A stretch of DNA of 64,000 nucleotides, taken from positions 682,001 to 746,000 of the forward strand of contig CP064999.1 of the NCBI GenBank assembly GCA_016700115.1, in the 5' to 3' direction. Shown here one piece after another: positions 49,731 through 60,400 of this stretch. The notes below the pieces were generated by a model, which did not search any database, was not told the DNA's origin, and was given only the letters and a program-made list of their open reading frames with translations. This DNA is from Sphingobacteriales bacterium. Lineage in GTDB: Bacteria > Bacteroidota > Bacteroidia > Chitinophagales > UBA2359. The position numbers were made by a program, and so were the translations under genes. Every line of letters starts with the position of its first letter. Position 1 is the first letter of the stretch.

Positions 49731-50675
49731 TTATTCAAAACCAATCAGGAACCACTTGTTAAGTTTTAAATCATAAGAGAAATAATAGGTTGTTTCCGGC
49801 TTTTCGGTGGGTGCTATCAAATTATAGTAAAACTCTAATCCGGTAATTTGCAAATCGCCGTTTGGAAGAGGTTTTATTCGCCTGACTCGGTCATCCCCTC
49901 TTTGCCCCATTCCTTCAATGGAGAATTCAAACCTCGGTTGTCCTGTAAAATTACCCAAACTATCCAAAGCCAGAGAAAATACATCCCCGCTTCGGGCTTT
50001 GCCAAAATACAGGCGTTTTTCACCGGTAGAGCGGGCAACTGCCAAACCGAAAGGATCTACGTTATCGTATTGTGCAGTAATGGTTTGTGTGGCAATATCA
50101 ATATGTACAAGTTTGCCGATTTCGTTTTGTGCATCAGAACCGAACACGGAAGAAGCATAGAGCGTATGGTTGTCGCAATCATAAAAAATGCCAAGCAAAC
50201 CATAAGGGTTGGCAGGATTATACCGGTCGTCCGGTGCGTTGTGTGGAATTTGAAAAAATGCCTTTAATTCCGCAGTTTTCGAATCTACTTTAAAAATAGT
50301 ATTCTGATCGGACTGCGGGTTATAAAGTACGGATACCATAGGAGCCGGTATTGCAAAGATATTTCCTGCATAATCAAGGACAAAAGCACCAAGATAACCG
50401 GCATCATCCCAGGTTGGGTGTTGATAGGTATTTGTTCTGTTAGCACCGGGGTCTTTTGCCGACTGAAGTTCTATAACCGTCAAGCCGCGAAGCTTTTTTT
50501 CAGTTGTGCTTATCGCTGCTTTTGCGGGGTTGATGTTTGGAATTTGATGTAGAAATATCGGGTTGTTTCTACAATCGGGGGGGGCTACAGGAATTTTCTT
50601 CGTTTCAGTATTCTGAGCTGAAATCCCTGAAAGTGCAAAATAAAGTGCAACAAAAAGGATGAAATTCTTTTTCAT
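49731..50675 (-). CDS. secreted beta-propeller-like protein of unknown function
   Basis: A 314-residue protein with a clear signal peptide (MKKNFILFVALYFALSGISA, cut before Q). Strand-rich, weakly repeating blocks such as GAFVLDYAGNIFAIP, GIFYDCDNHTLYASS and RRIKPLPNGDLQITGLEFYY suggest a small propeller of the NHL/SMP-30 kind. No catalytic motif and no T9SS sorting domain were seen, so a periplasmic location is likely. It is the last gene of a three-gene operon, 9 nt after the amine-oxidase-like lipoprotein gene. A role in the same periplasmic redox process is inferred from position only. Confidence 0.7.
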   Translation of the reverse strand: MKKNFILFVALYFALSGISAQNTETKKIPVAPPDCRNNPIFLHQIPNINPAKAAISTTEKKLRGLTVIELQSAKDPGANRTNTYQHPTWDDAGYLGAFVLDYAGNIFAIPAPMVSVLYNPQSDQNTIFKVDSKTAELKAFFQIPHNAPDDRYNPANPYGLLGIFYDCDNHTLYASSVFGSDAQNEIGKLVHIDIATQTITAQYDNVDPFGLAVARSTGEKRLYFGKARSGDVFSLALDSLGNFTGQPRFEFSIEGMGQRGDDRVRRIKPLPNGDLQITGLEFYYNLIAPTEKPETTYYFSYDLKLNKWFLIGFE

Positions 50676-50684
50676 GGCAGGAGT

Positions 50685-52472
50685 TTAAGGTTTAAAAGGC
50701 ACGAACATAGGTCCGGACATACAGGGAAATGTTTTCACCTTAATGATGCCATTTTCAACGTAAGACTGTGCCCAACAGTATTCTTTTCCGGGCGTGTCAT
50801 CGTTTTTAAGTTGTGGAACATACCACAAAACCAAAGTGCTGTTTTCGATGGATTCAGGTTCCGGTTCAATAAATTTTTCAGGGCCTTGTCTAAAGTCTGC
50901 ATTACAACAAGGTCCTATCGTAATGAGGTCGCTGTCTCCTTCGTCCTTGTCGGGATGGTGTTTGGTGATATAGGTGAACGCCTCATCTCCTCTGCCATTG
51001 TCGTTAAACTGCCCTGTGTTTGCTTCAATATAAAATCCATTTTTGTTGGAAGCGGCAAGCTTATATTGATAGCCTTCCGAAGTATAGTTTGTTTGTAAAT
51101 GCTGCAACTGCCATTGTTCTGTTGTCCATGGATGCCAGTTGTTATTTTTCCATTCATAGAATTTATTAAAATCAGGGGCAAATGCGATTCGGGTTACCGG
51201 GCGGTAAGTGCCGTCGTTTCCACAACCTCTGCCAAGACTTCCTACCGATACTCTAAACCGCCCATCGTTGTAAAACTCATAACGTTGCAGGTAGTTGTAA
51301 TTGCAGGGAGCCGGCCAACCTTCGCTAAAGAAATTCTGCTCAAGAGCAAAACCGGTATTTACCCCGTCCTCTTCAATGTTTTTAACCTCCGGAGGTGTGA
51401 TGGCGACAACTGCGGCCTGACTAAACATCGGACAACCAATTGCATCCGAATAGCCGAAGCCATCTGCATTGGAATAACTGACATGAAAATCTACCAGTTT
51501 AGCGCTTTGCAGGATCAGCTTGTTTTTGTACATTACATTGCTGACCCGCAAACCATCCGAACTCGTCAGGGTAAAATTCATTCTCCAATTGTTTTGAACC
51601 AACAGGGAATCCTTCAGGCAATAACATTCCATCATATTTGCATTTTGATATCGCCGCTCTGTTACCGCCTGACTATCACCCACATTGGTCCACCGCGAAC
51701 CAACCAGTTTCAGGTCGGTTAAATCAACAATTGCCCATAGTGCTTTGTCGCCTTTTACAAAAGTAGGGGCTATGCACAAATGTAAACTGCGCTCACACCG
51801 GCTTCTGTTCAGGGCTGTCTTGGTATTGGACATCAACGCTGAATCCGGCGTAGGTTTAAAACCCAATGCCTGCTGCACCTGAGCCGATTCCGTGGCTATG
51901 TGTAAAGCAAGAGCAACCAAATGTGGCGGTATATCGGGTTGCATATTCGGATAATGATTGACCCAAATCATTTGAGAACTATTGATATCTGCAATAGCCA
52001 CAGTCGCCAGGTTCAACCCGTAATTATACATCTCAATTCTGAACAGATTGCCAATGTTTCGCATACCATCCGGCAGATCGCTCTGTCGGGCGGGGTAAAT
52101 GCCGAATATTTCATTCAGGTAGGGTAGGTTGTCCTGACTTCGCGTGTGTTGTATAAAGGTTTCCGAGCGAATGGCAAGGTGTTGTGCAAACAATTGCTTT
52201 TCACTAATACCTTCTGATAAAAGTAACACCGGAATTTTCTGTTGAAGTGCCTGTTCAATCGCGGCTTTTCTGTTTAAAATGATACTATCTTTTTGCTGAC
52301 CGGATGATGTACCGGTTTTGAGGTAGGAGATATCCTGTTGCTTGTTGGTCTCAGTTGGCAGTTTTGCCGATGGTTGTTTCCCGACAGAGCAAGCCGGTAT
52401 CAATATTGTAAAAAGAAGCGCAAAGAACCAGAATTGGCTAAGGCTGGCCCTGTTAATTTGTTTTACAATCAT
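50685..52472 (-). CDS. lipoprotein resembling a degenerate copper amine oxidase
   Basis: A 595-residue protein with a lipoprotein signal (LIPAC, acylated Cys28). Residues about 310-330 (GLRVSNVMYKNKLILQSAKL) and 390-410 (CNYNYLQRYEF, then DGRFRV) align by pattern with the catalytic domain of copper amine oxidases. There the sequence NY(D/E)Y holds the tyrosine that becomes topaquinone; here it is N391-Y392-N393-Y394, so the tyrosine is kept but the acidic neighbour is Asn. The usual HxH copper ligands after this region are not visible (RPVTRIAF occupies the place), and LVLWYVPQLKN replaces the segment with the third histidine. This points to an inactive or altered relative. The family assignment is by eye and uncertain. 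It lies 31 nt after a di-haem peroxidase gene and 9 nt before the propeller gene. Confidence 0.5.
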   Translation of the reverse strand: MIVKQINRASLSQFWFFALLFTILIPACSVGKQPSAKLPTETNKQQDISYLKTGTSSGQQKDSIILNRKAAIEQALQQKIPVLLLSEGISEKQLFAQHLAIRSETFIQHTRSQDNLPYLNEIFGIYPARQSDLPDGMRNIGNLFRIEMYNYGLNLATVAIADINSSQMIWVNHYPNMQPDIPPHLVALALHIATESAQVQQALGFKPTPDSALMSNTKTALNRSRCERSLHLCIAPTFVKGDKALWAIVDLTDLKLVGSRWTNVGDSQAVTERRYQNANMMECYCLKDSLLVQNNWRMNFTLTSSDGLRVSNVMYKNKLILQSAKLVDFHVSYSNADGFGYSDAIGCPMFSQAAVVAITPPEVKNIEEDGVNTGFALEQNFFSEGWPAPCNYNYLQRYEFYNDGRFRVSVGSLGRGCGNDGTYRPVTRIAFAPDFNKFYEWKNNNWHPWTTEQWQLQHLQTNYTSEGYQYKLAASNKNGFYIEANTGQFNDNGRGDEAFTYITKHHPDKDEGDSDLITIGPCCNADFRQGPEKFIEPEPESIENSTLVLWYVPQLKNDDTPGKEYCWAQSYVENGIIKVKTFPCMSGPMFVPFKP

Positions 52473-52503
52473 GTTAGTCAGAAAATGGTGAAAATAAAAA
52501 AGA

Positions 52504-53565
52504 TTAATGGGTAAATGGGTCTGAAAACTTAGGATTGGTCATCAAGGACGTATCGTTCAGGCTCATCAAAAAATCAATCAAATCTTCCTTTTCTTGTTTT
52601 GTAAGATTGAGCGGAGCAATATCTTCGTTTTTGTACGGATTATCTTTCCCATCTCCTGTATCCAAAGCGCCATCCCAGTTACGTCCGCCGCGATCGTAAA
52701 TTTCTATCACCTCCTCTAAAGTGCGGGCACTTCCATCATGAAAATATGGGGCAGTAAATGCCAGGTTGCGCAAGGACGGGGTGCGGAATTTACCCATATC
52801 TGCACTTTGTTTGGTAAATGCAATCAATCCCTGATCGTGTATGGGGTATGCTCCGGTTGATCCTGCATTGTATAATCCCACATTTGCAAAATTTCCTTCT
52901 GCTCCTTCCTTCTCGGGAGTTTGATTAAAGTTGGGGCCTGCATGGCAGTTAAAACATTTCAACCGGTCGGACGTAAATAACAACCAACCTCTTTCGGCAC
53001 TTTCGCTCATAGTGCCGTTGTTAAAGGGTGTGTTAAACGATTCGATGCTGTTACAAAACTGAGCCAAAGCCTTAATGGCATTGTCCATAGTTATTGCGTT
53101 TTCACCGTAAGCCTGTTGGAACATTGCCGGATAGAGGGTATCCCTTTTTAACCGGTTCAACACCTCCTCTTCATGTCCTTTTAACCCCATTTCGGGCGGG
53201 CTGTCGCCAAACATCGGAAGCAACAACTGTTGTTCAAGGGTTTCCAAAGCCGGATTGTCCCAGGTAAACGAGCGGTAATAATCCAGATTGAACAAAGGCA
53301 GGCTATTGTGCTTAACCATATCTCCAAACAAACCCGGGCTGCGGCGATGACCATCGGTAAAGGCAAATCGCTGGTCATGGCAGGTAGCGCAGGACTTCTC
53401 CCCTGTTGCTGAAAGCCGGGAATCGTAAAAAAGATGCCGTCCCAACTCGGTGGCAACTTCTTGATTGCCCTTTGTTTGAGGAGGCTGCCCTATTGTCAAC
53501 ATCGAACTGATTGCTAACGGTAATCCAACTATCAGCAACGCAAGATTAAACCAGTTGAATTGCAT
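52504..53565 (-). CDS. di-haem cytochrome c peroxidase / MauG family protein
   Basis: A 353-residue protein starting at ATG 53563-53565, with an N-terminal hydrophobic export segment (residues 5-25). Two c-type haem sites are present: CATCH at 59-63 and CFNCH at 204-208. Other family marks are GRHLFYDSRLS, TWDNPALETLEQQ, and FRTPSLRNLAFTAPYFHDG before the C-terminus. Members either reduce hydrogen peroxide with electrons from cytochromes or, in the MauG and MbnH branches, oxidise side chains of a partner protein to make a cofactor. It is the first gene of a three-gene minus-strand operon with the amine-oxidase-like lipoprotein. The family is certain; peroxidase versus MauG-type activity is not decided. 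Confidence 0.9.
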   Translation of the reverse strand: MQFNWFNLALLIVGLPLAISSMLTIGQPPQTKGNQEVATELGRHLFYDSRLSATGEKSCATCHDQRFAFTDGHRRSPGLFGDMVKHNSLPLFNLDYYRSFTWDNPALETLEQQLLLPMFGDSPPEMGLKGHEEEVLNRLKRDTLYPAMFQQAYGENAITMDNAIKALAQFCNSIESFNTPFNNGTMSESAERGWLLFTSDRLKCFNCHAGPNFNQTPEKEGAEGNFANVGLYNAGSTGAYPIHDQGLIAFTKQSADMGKFRTPSLRNLAFTAPYFHDGSARTLEEVIEIYDRGGRNWDGALDTGDGKDNPYKNEDIAPLNLTKQEKEDLIDFLMSLNDTSLMTNPKFSDPFTH

Positions 53566-53616
53566 GGCAATAACTTTGATCTATAACCAAAACACCTTAT
53601 TTCAGTATAAAAACAA

Positions 53617-53648
53617 TCGGGTTATTCTTAACGTTTACTAATACCCGA
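53617..53648 (-). terminator. possible terminator of giant gene C
   Basis: A 6-bp stem, TCGGGT at 53617-53622 and ACCCGA at 53643-53648, with a 20-nt loop. On the minus strand it is followed directly by a T-rich run (TTGTTTTTAT), 15 nt past the stop codon of gene C. The stem is short. Confidence 0.4.
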
Positions 53649-53662
53649 GGATATTCTATCAT

Positions 53663-56600
53663 TTATTTAATGAGTGTAACATTGCCTTTTAAGGTTTCGG
53701 TAGTACCATCGGTAAAGGTAACGGTTGCATAATATACATACACCCCTATTTCCTGTTGTTTACCCTTATACTCCCCGTTCCACCCATCGGTCAGACTGGA
53801 CGATACATTAAAATAGACCTCGTTGCCCCAACGGTTATATACATGCAGTTTCACTTCGCTGACGTTAAAACCGGTCAGACGGAAGATATCGTTCATACCA
53901 TCGCCATTCGGCGAAAAGGCATTGGGAATAACTACCTCGTTTCGAGCAATAACATTTACCGTTGCCAGCACCGTTTCCGTACAACCGTATTCATCGCTGA
54001 CAATCACGGTATATGTATTGACACTGCCGGTTGGGGTAACGGTAACTGAAGCACAATCCGGGCAACCGGTATCTGGAATCCACTCATAGGAAAGTACGGT
54101 TCCCAAAGCCGAAGTTGCCGATACTTCCAGCACTACGCTCTGCCCCTGATCAATAAAACTATTATCCGGGCTGATGCTTGCCGTCACATCGGAAACGGCA
54201 ATGGGAAGCGAAAGGGTATGAATACATCCATTATCGTCAATGGTTAGTGTTACCGTTTTTATTCCTGCAGTATTCCAACTCACTGATTGAGGGGCAGAGC
54301 CTGTTGCCGTTGCAGGGGTGGCATCTGCGCCAAAATCCCACAAATAAACAGCCGTTGCCGAGGCAGTGCCGGTAAAGGCAATACTGACTGCATCGCCCAG
54401 ACAGGTATTGTCCGGTAAACTAAAGTTGGCAACAGGTGTGGAGAGGATGATGAGGGCTGCCGTTACCGGAGCGCTTTCACATCCTTCTGCTGTGTCAAAA
54501 GCGGTCAAGGTATAAGTGCCTGCTTGGGTGGGGGTAAACGAAACGCCTGTTCCTACCAATGCGCCTCCGAAGTACCACCTGATTTCCAAACCTGCGGCAG
54601 CAGTAGCGTTAAAAGCGGCGATAGGATCGCCTTCACATACTGTTTGACCGGTTATATCCAATACAGGCGGATCGGGGGTAATACAGTTACAAACGATGAC
54701 CGAAACAGTTACCTCTGTTGCCGGACCCTGACACCCGTTGAGTGTTTCAGCAACCCAATAACTGACCGAGTTGCCGGCAGTGGGTGCAACAGGGTTCAAG
54801 GTTGCGCCGGTTCCCACCTGAGTAGTTAAAGCAGCATCGGAATACCAGGTTAGCGTGCCTCCTGTTCCGGTTGCGCCGAGAGCATTGATGACAGCACCCT
54901 CACAATATGGATTGGGCGATGCAGCTACGGGCGCAGGAGGTAAGGAAGTCATGGTTAGTGTTACGGCGATTCTGTTGCTCACACAATCGGTGGCAGTTTC
55001 CAGTATTTCAGCATAATAGGTGCCTGCAGCAGGTGGGGTAAAACTGTTGCCTGTAGCAACAGGAGTACCGCCGGCAGGCACATCGTACCATTGAACGACA
55101 AAGCCGGCACCCGGGGAATCCACACTGAGGGATGTAGGAGTTGCTCCCTGACAATAAGCACTATTGACCGGATTTGCAGGAGGAGCGACTACTGCACAGT
55201 TACAGGTAGTTACGCCCAAATCGAGCGAGGCCGGACAACCATCGGCATCTGTAACGTTCAGCACAACTGAAGTGCCGCTTGTAATATCTTCAATTATCCA
55301 CGCATCGAGTATCGGGGTTACTGTATAACCACCGGCATCAAATGTATAAGGCTCAGTGCCGCCAGTAACCGAAACAGTTACATCATAAGTCAACAAATCG
55401 GCAGAGCAGGCAGCGCCGGCATCGGTGATGCTGATGGAAGTTCCCTGTGAAAGCGTTACCGGAACCCGCGCACTGAAGCAACCGGTTGCCACTTCTTCGG
55501 TTTCGGCATAGTAAGTGCCCGGAGTAAGGGGCGTATAAGTTGTTCCCGTACCCAACAGTACTCCTCCTACAGGAGAATCATACCAGTTGATCACGTATCC
55601 TGCACCGGGGTTGCTGACCGATAAAGCCACCGGAGCATCGCCGGCACAAATAAACGCATCCGCAGGGTTGGCAGGTTCGGGGGTAGTGGCGCAAGAGCAG
55701 TTTAAAGAAGCCAAGGCAAGTGTTTGCGAACAACCGTCTGCATCGGTGATGCTGACCGTAATGGAGGTGGTATTTGGAATACCCGATATGGTATAGCTTC
55801 CACCCCCGTTATCGGTTACTGTTGCTGCTCCTGCTGCTACGGTATAGGGAGCTGTGCCGCCGGTGACGGTAACCGGTACTTCAAAGGTTAATAAATCGGG
55901 CGCACAAGTGCCGGGGGTCTGACTTATGTTGATAGCAGTTCCTTGTGACAGGGTTACGGCGACTGTTGTACTTATACAGGCATTAACATCTTCAACCGCA
56001 AGGGCATAGAACGTTCCTGCTACCGTAGGGGTAAAGCAACTGCCCGTACCCAACAGCGCGCCTCCGCTTGCAGCATCGTACCATTCTATTGTAAAGCCGG
56101 CACCCGGATTGTCCACACACAATGCTACCGGTGCATCGCCAAAGCAAACAAAGGCATCGGCGGGATTAGCAGGCGGGGTAATGACCGGACAGTTGCAAGG
56201 AACGGGGCCAATGACCAGCGTTTCCACACAATTGGTGGCATCTGTTACCGTTACGGTGATGATGCCGGTGCCATTTGACGGCAAATCTTGTACTAAATAA
56301 GCACCACCGCCCATATCACTCACCACATAACTCACCCCACCGTCGTCGGTAGCGGTTGCGGTAACCAACCCTGAAGTATTGCTGATAAGCAGATTGACAT
56401 TATAGGTATTCAGGTCTGCCGAGCAATAGCCGTCAATCTGCACAATATTGAGATCTGCGCCCTGAGTAAGCGCAACAGGAACACGCGTACTGTTGCATCC
56501 GGAAATATCTTCTATTTCAGCATAGTAGGTTCCCGGTGTTGAAGGGGTATAACTTGTACCCGTTCCCACCATTGTGCCTCCAACAGGAGCATCGTACCAA

Positions 56601-57431
56601 TTGACGGTTAACCCTGCGCCCGGATCATCCACACTTAAAGAAACCAATGATTGTCCGAAACATACGAAAGCATTTATGGGGTTAGCAGGTGGCGCTATGG
56701 GCGGGCAACTACAGTTCACCGGATTAAGACCGGTTGAAACAATACAACCGTTGGCATCGGTAATATTCACCGTTGCTGCGGTGTTGCTTGCTATTCCTGC
56801 AACAGTATAACTTCCTCCGCCATTGTCGGTAATTGTTGCTGCTCCGGCATTGACGGTATAGGGTGCTGTACCTCCGCTGACTGTGATGTCCACATCGTAG
56901 GTAAGCAGGTCGGTCGAACAGGTATGTATTCCCTGTATAACTAAAATTTGCGGGGTTTCTGTCAACACCACCGGAATGCGGGTACTCACACAACCGTTGA
57001 CCAATTCGGTAACTTCGGCATAATAAGTGCCGGAAGCTGCCGGAGTGTAGGTAATGCCGTTTCCTAAAGATGCACCGCCAATCGGCGAGTTGTACCAATT
57101 TACTTCAAAACCCGCTCCCGGATCATCCACCAAAAGGGCAGACGGGGTTTCGCCAAAGCAATAGAAATTGCCGGCCGGATTGGCCGGAGGTGCTATGACA
57201 GGGCAAACACAATCAAGTGCGGGGATATTGAGCTGAATAGCGCAGTTTTGAGCATCGGTAATTTGTACTGAAGTTGCTGTATTATCGGCAATACCCGCAA
57301 TGTCGTAAGTGCCATCGCCGTTATCCGTAACACCTAATCCTCCTGCATCAATGGTATAGGGAGCAGTTCCGCCGCTCACACTGATTTGAGCGGTAAAACT
57401 GTTCAAATCGGCGGAACAAGTGCTATTGACC
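53663..57431 (-). CDS. giant gene C, C-terminal part: Ig-like repeat protein with T9SS type B sorting domain
   Basis: About 1,250 residues. Alternating modules: an Ig-like unit (ANPADAFICAGDAPVALSV ... GAGYVINWYDSP ... GTYYAE) and a CSADLLTYDV-SGGTAPYT unit. Near the end are a PKD-like domain (FSLPDNTCLGDAVSIAF) and the type B (gliding-motility-associated, CHU_C-like) sorting domain with VIPNAFSPNGDGMNDIF, VYNRWGNEVYF, WNGEYKGK and VGVYVYYAT-like strands, ending GNVTLIK. Exported by the type IX system and probably surface-bound. The ATG at 57406 (MNSFTAQ) falls inside a module whose first residues, NSTCSADL, are encoded just upstream in the same frame. It is therefore the continuation of the next piece after a frameshift, not a separate gene. 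Confidence 0.85.
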
Positions 57432-60400
57432 GCAAGCAGCTATAACGGCAGAACCAATTGTCAGCGTAGCCGCAGTAGTAGTACTGACACATCCGTTTAC
57501 ATTGTCCTGAACGGCAGCATACCAGGTTCCTGCTGATGGAGGGGTAAACATATTGCCCGTTCCCACAAGAGTTCCACCGGTTGCTGCATCAAACCAAACT
57601 ATGGTAAACCCGGCACCCGGGTCTGCAACAGATAAATCCGCTAACGGGTCTCCGTTACAAATAAAGGCATCGGCTGGGTTTGCCGGAGGTATAACAGCCG
57701 GACATGGACAGGAAGGCGGGATAAAATCTATGGTCGGCATACTGCATCCAAGCGCATCACTGATATTGACCGCCGACATTGTGGTTACCGGCACATCCAT
57801 CAACGTGAAAGAGCCGCCTCCATTGTCGGAAACGATGTAAATGTCTCCATCAACGGTATAAGGAGGCGTACCTCCCGAAACAGTAATATCCACATTGTAA
57901 AAATTGAGGTCTGCCGAGCAACTCATTCCGTCCATGTTAAACTGCAACTGTGAGGCTTCGGTCAGGGTAACTGGAGTCCGCAAACTCGCGCAACCGGTAG
58001 CGTTTTCTACCACCTCGGCATAATAGGTGCCCGAAGCCGGTGGAACGAAAGATGCGCCGGTTCCAATTGGCGCGCCTCCTGCCGCAGTAGCATACCAGTT
58101 GACGGTAAATCCTGCTCCCGGATCGGTTACTGAAATACCCGTTGGAACTCCTGCAAAGCAAATTGTTGCCCCAACCGGATTAGTTGGTGACGGAATTACC
58201 GGACAACTGCAATCAATCGAAGACAAATTGCCCGTTGTCGAACAACCATTAGAATCGGTAATCGTTATCGTAGCTGTTGTATTGTTGGGAATCCCCGAAA
58301 CCGTAAAACTACCTCCACCATTATTGGTTACGGTATAAGGCACAGCATTGATCGTATATCCCGAACCGCTTCCCCCGCTAACCGACAGGTTTAGGCTGAA
58401 TGAAGTTAAATCTGCCGAGCAGTCTGACCCGGTTTCGCTAAACAGCAAAGCTGGATTTTCTGTAACTGTTACAGGGATGGTGTTGCTTTCACAATCGTTC
58501 ACCACCTGAACAACTGAGGCGTATAAAGTGCCCAATGAAAATGGGGTAAAGGGGTTTCCTGCACCCAACAAGTTACCCCCACTTGGGGCATCATACCAAT
58601 AGATGGCATATCCGGCTCCCGGATCGGCAACCGAAACCTGAGGCAGGGGTTCACCCGGGCAAGCTACGGCATTGACAGCACCGGTTGGAGGAGCAATTAC
58701 CGGACAGGCGCATAAAGCAGGACTTAGGTCGAAGGTTGTGCTGCAACCGTTGCTGTCGGTTAGGGTTGCAGGAATTGAGGTGCCATTCGGAATACCGCTA
58801 ATGGTATAGCTGTTATCAACATTCAAGGTAGCGGTATAAGGGGCTGCATCAACCGAATATCCCATACCACTGCCTCCGGCAGGAAACACAATAATTTCAA
58901 AAGTTTGCAAATCGGCGGCACAAGTTGTGCCAAGTTCACCAAGTATAAGCAGATTGCCGGCAGTTACTAATACCGGGATTGCCGTACTTTCGCAACCGTT
59001 GGTAATGTCGGTCATCGTGGCGTAAAAAGTACCGGGAGAGGGTGCCGTCAGTATGTTTCCTGTTCCTAAAACACTGCCTCCCGAAGGCGCATCATACCAG
59101 GTAATGATAAACCCTGCACCCGGGTCTGCAACCGAAATATCTGGCATCGGCATCCCGAAACAAGCGATGGCATCGGCAGGACTATCCGGCGGAGCAGGCA
59201 ACTGACTGGTATCAATGGTAATGCTTTCGGTATCGGTACAATCATCGGCAGAGGTAAAGACTACGTAATAAGTGCCTCCGTTAGCCACAGATGTGGGGTC
59301 GGGGACAGGGTTGCTTAACCCGGCATCGCTATACCATTGATAAGTTCCGGTCAGGCCGTTTATTTCGGTGGGATTAAAAGAAGTAAGGTCTATCGTACCC
59401 CCCACATCCAAGCAATAGACGGGTGGGTTGGTCATTGGGCTTAAATCGGGAACGGGAGCGATGATAATCTCAGCTTGTGTTGAATCGGTACAACCGTTTT
59501 CAGTATAAAGCACCCAATAAGTTGTAGTGGTTGCCGGAGAAACAGAGGTTACAGAATTACCGGAAGCCGGTTCGGCATCAAACCAATCAAAAGTACCGGG
59601 TTCGGGGCCGTTCAGGTCGGGCAAATTAAAACTGTCGCCCAGACAAATGGTAGCATCCGGGGTAACAGTAAATACCGGTGTTGGATTTACAACCACCGTA
59701 ATAGTGGTAGAGTCGTTACAGGTTCCTTCAGAATAAAGCACCCAATAAGTCGTAGTTCCAACAGGGGTAATCGTGTTTACCGGATTTCCCGAAGCAGGTT
59801 GATTGTCAAACCATTCAAAAGTTCCGCCGCCAAAACCATTGAGACTATTGAGGTCTAACGATTCGCCGGCACATAATTCGGGTGGGGTATTCACACTAAA
59901 GGTAGGCGCTCCGCTAATGGTAACCGTGATACTGGATACTTCGGAGCATCCACTTTCTGAATAAACCACCCAATAGGTAGTGTTGACTGTAGGCGATACC
60001 GTAGTAATGGGATTACCTGCAGGCGGAGCAGCGTCAAACCATGCAAATGTGCCGGCACCTGTTCCGTTAAGGGTACTTAAATCGAGGCTGCTTCCCGCAC
60101 AAAGACTGGGAGGGGGATTGAGCGTAAAAACAAGCACCGGTTCATCAATGACCACATCGAGCGACACCACACAACCCGCATCATCGGTAACAGACACCGT
60201 ATAAGTGCCTGCCCCAAGATTGGCAGCATCGGGCGAATTGAGCGCAGGATCCTGGCTCCATGAATATGTATATTGCGGGATAAAAGGGTCGGATGGAGGT
60301 GTTCCTCCGGTAGCAACAACGCTTGCCGTGCCATCTCCTGTGCCGCATCCGGTTTCACCGGTACTCGTCAGCAGGTTAAGGAACATAGGAATGGCATCGG

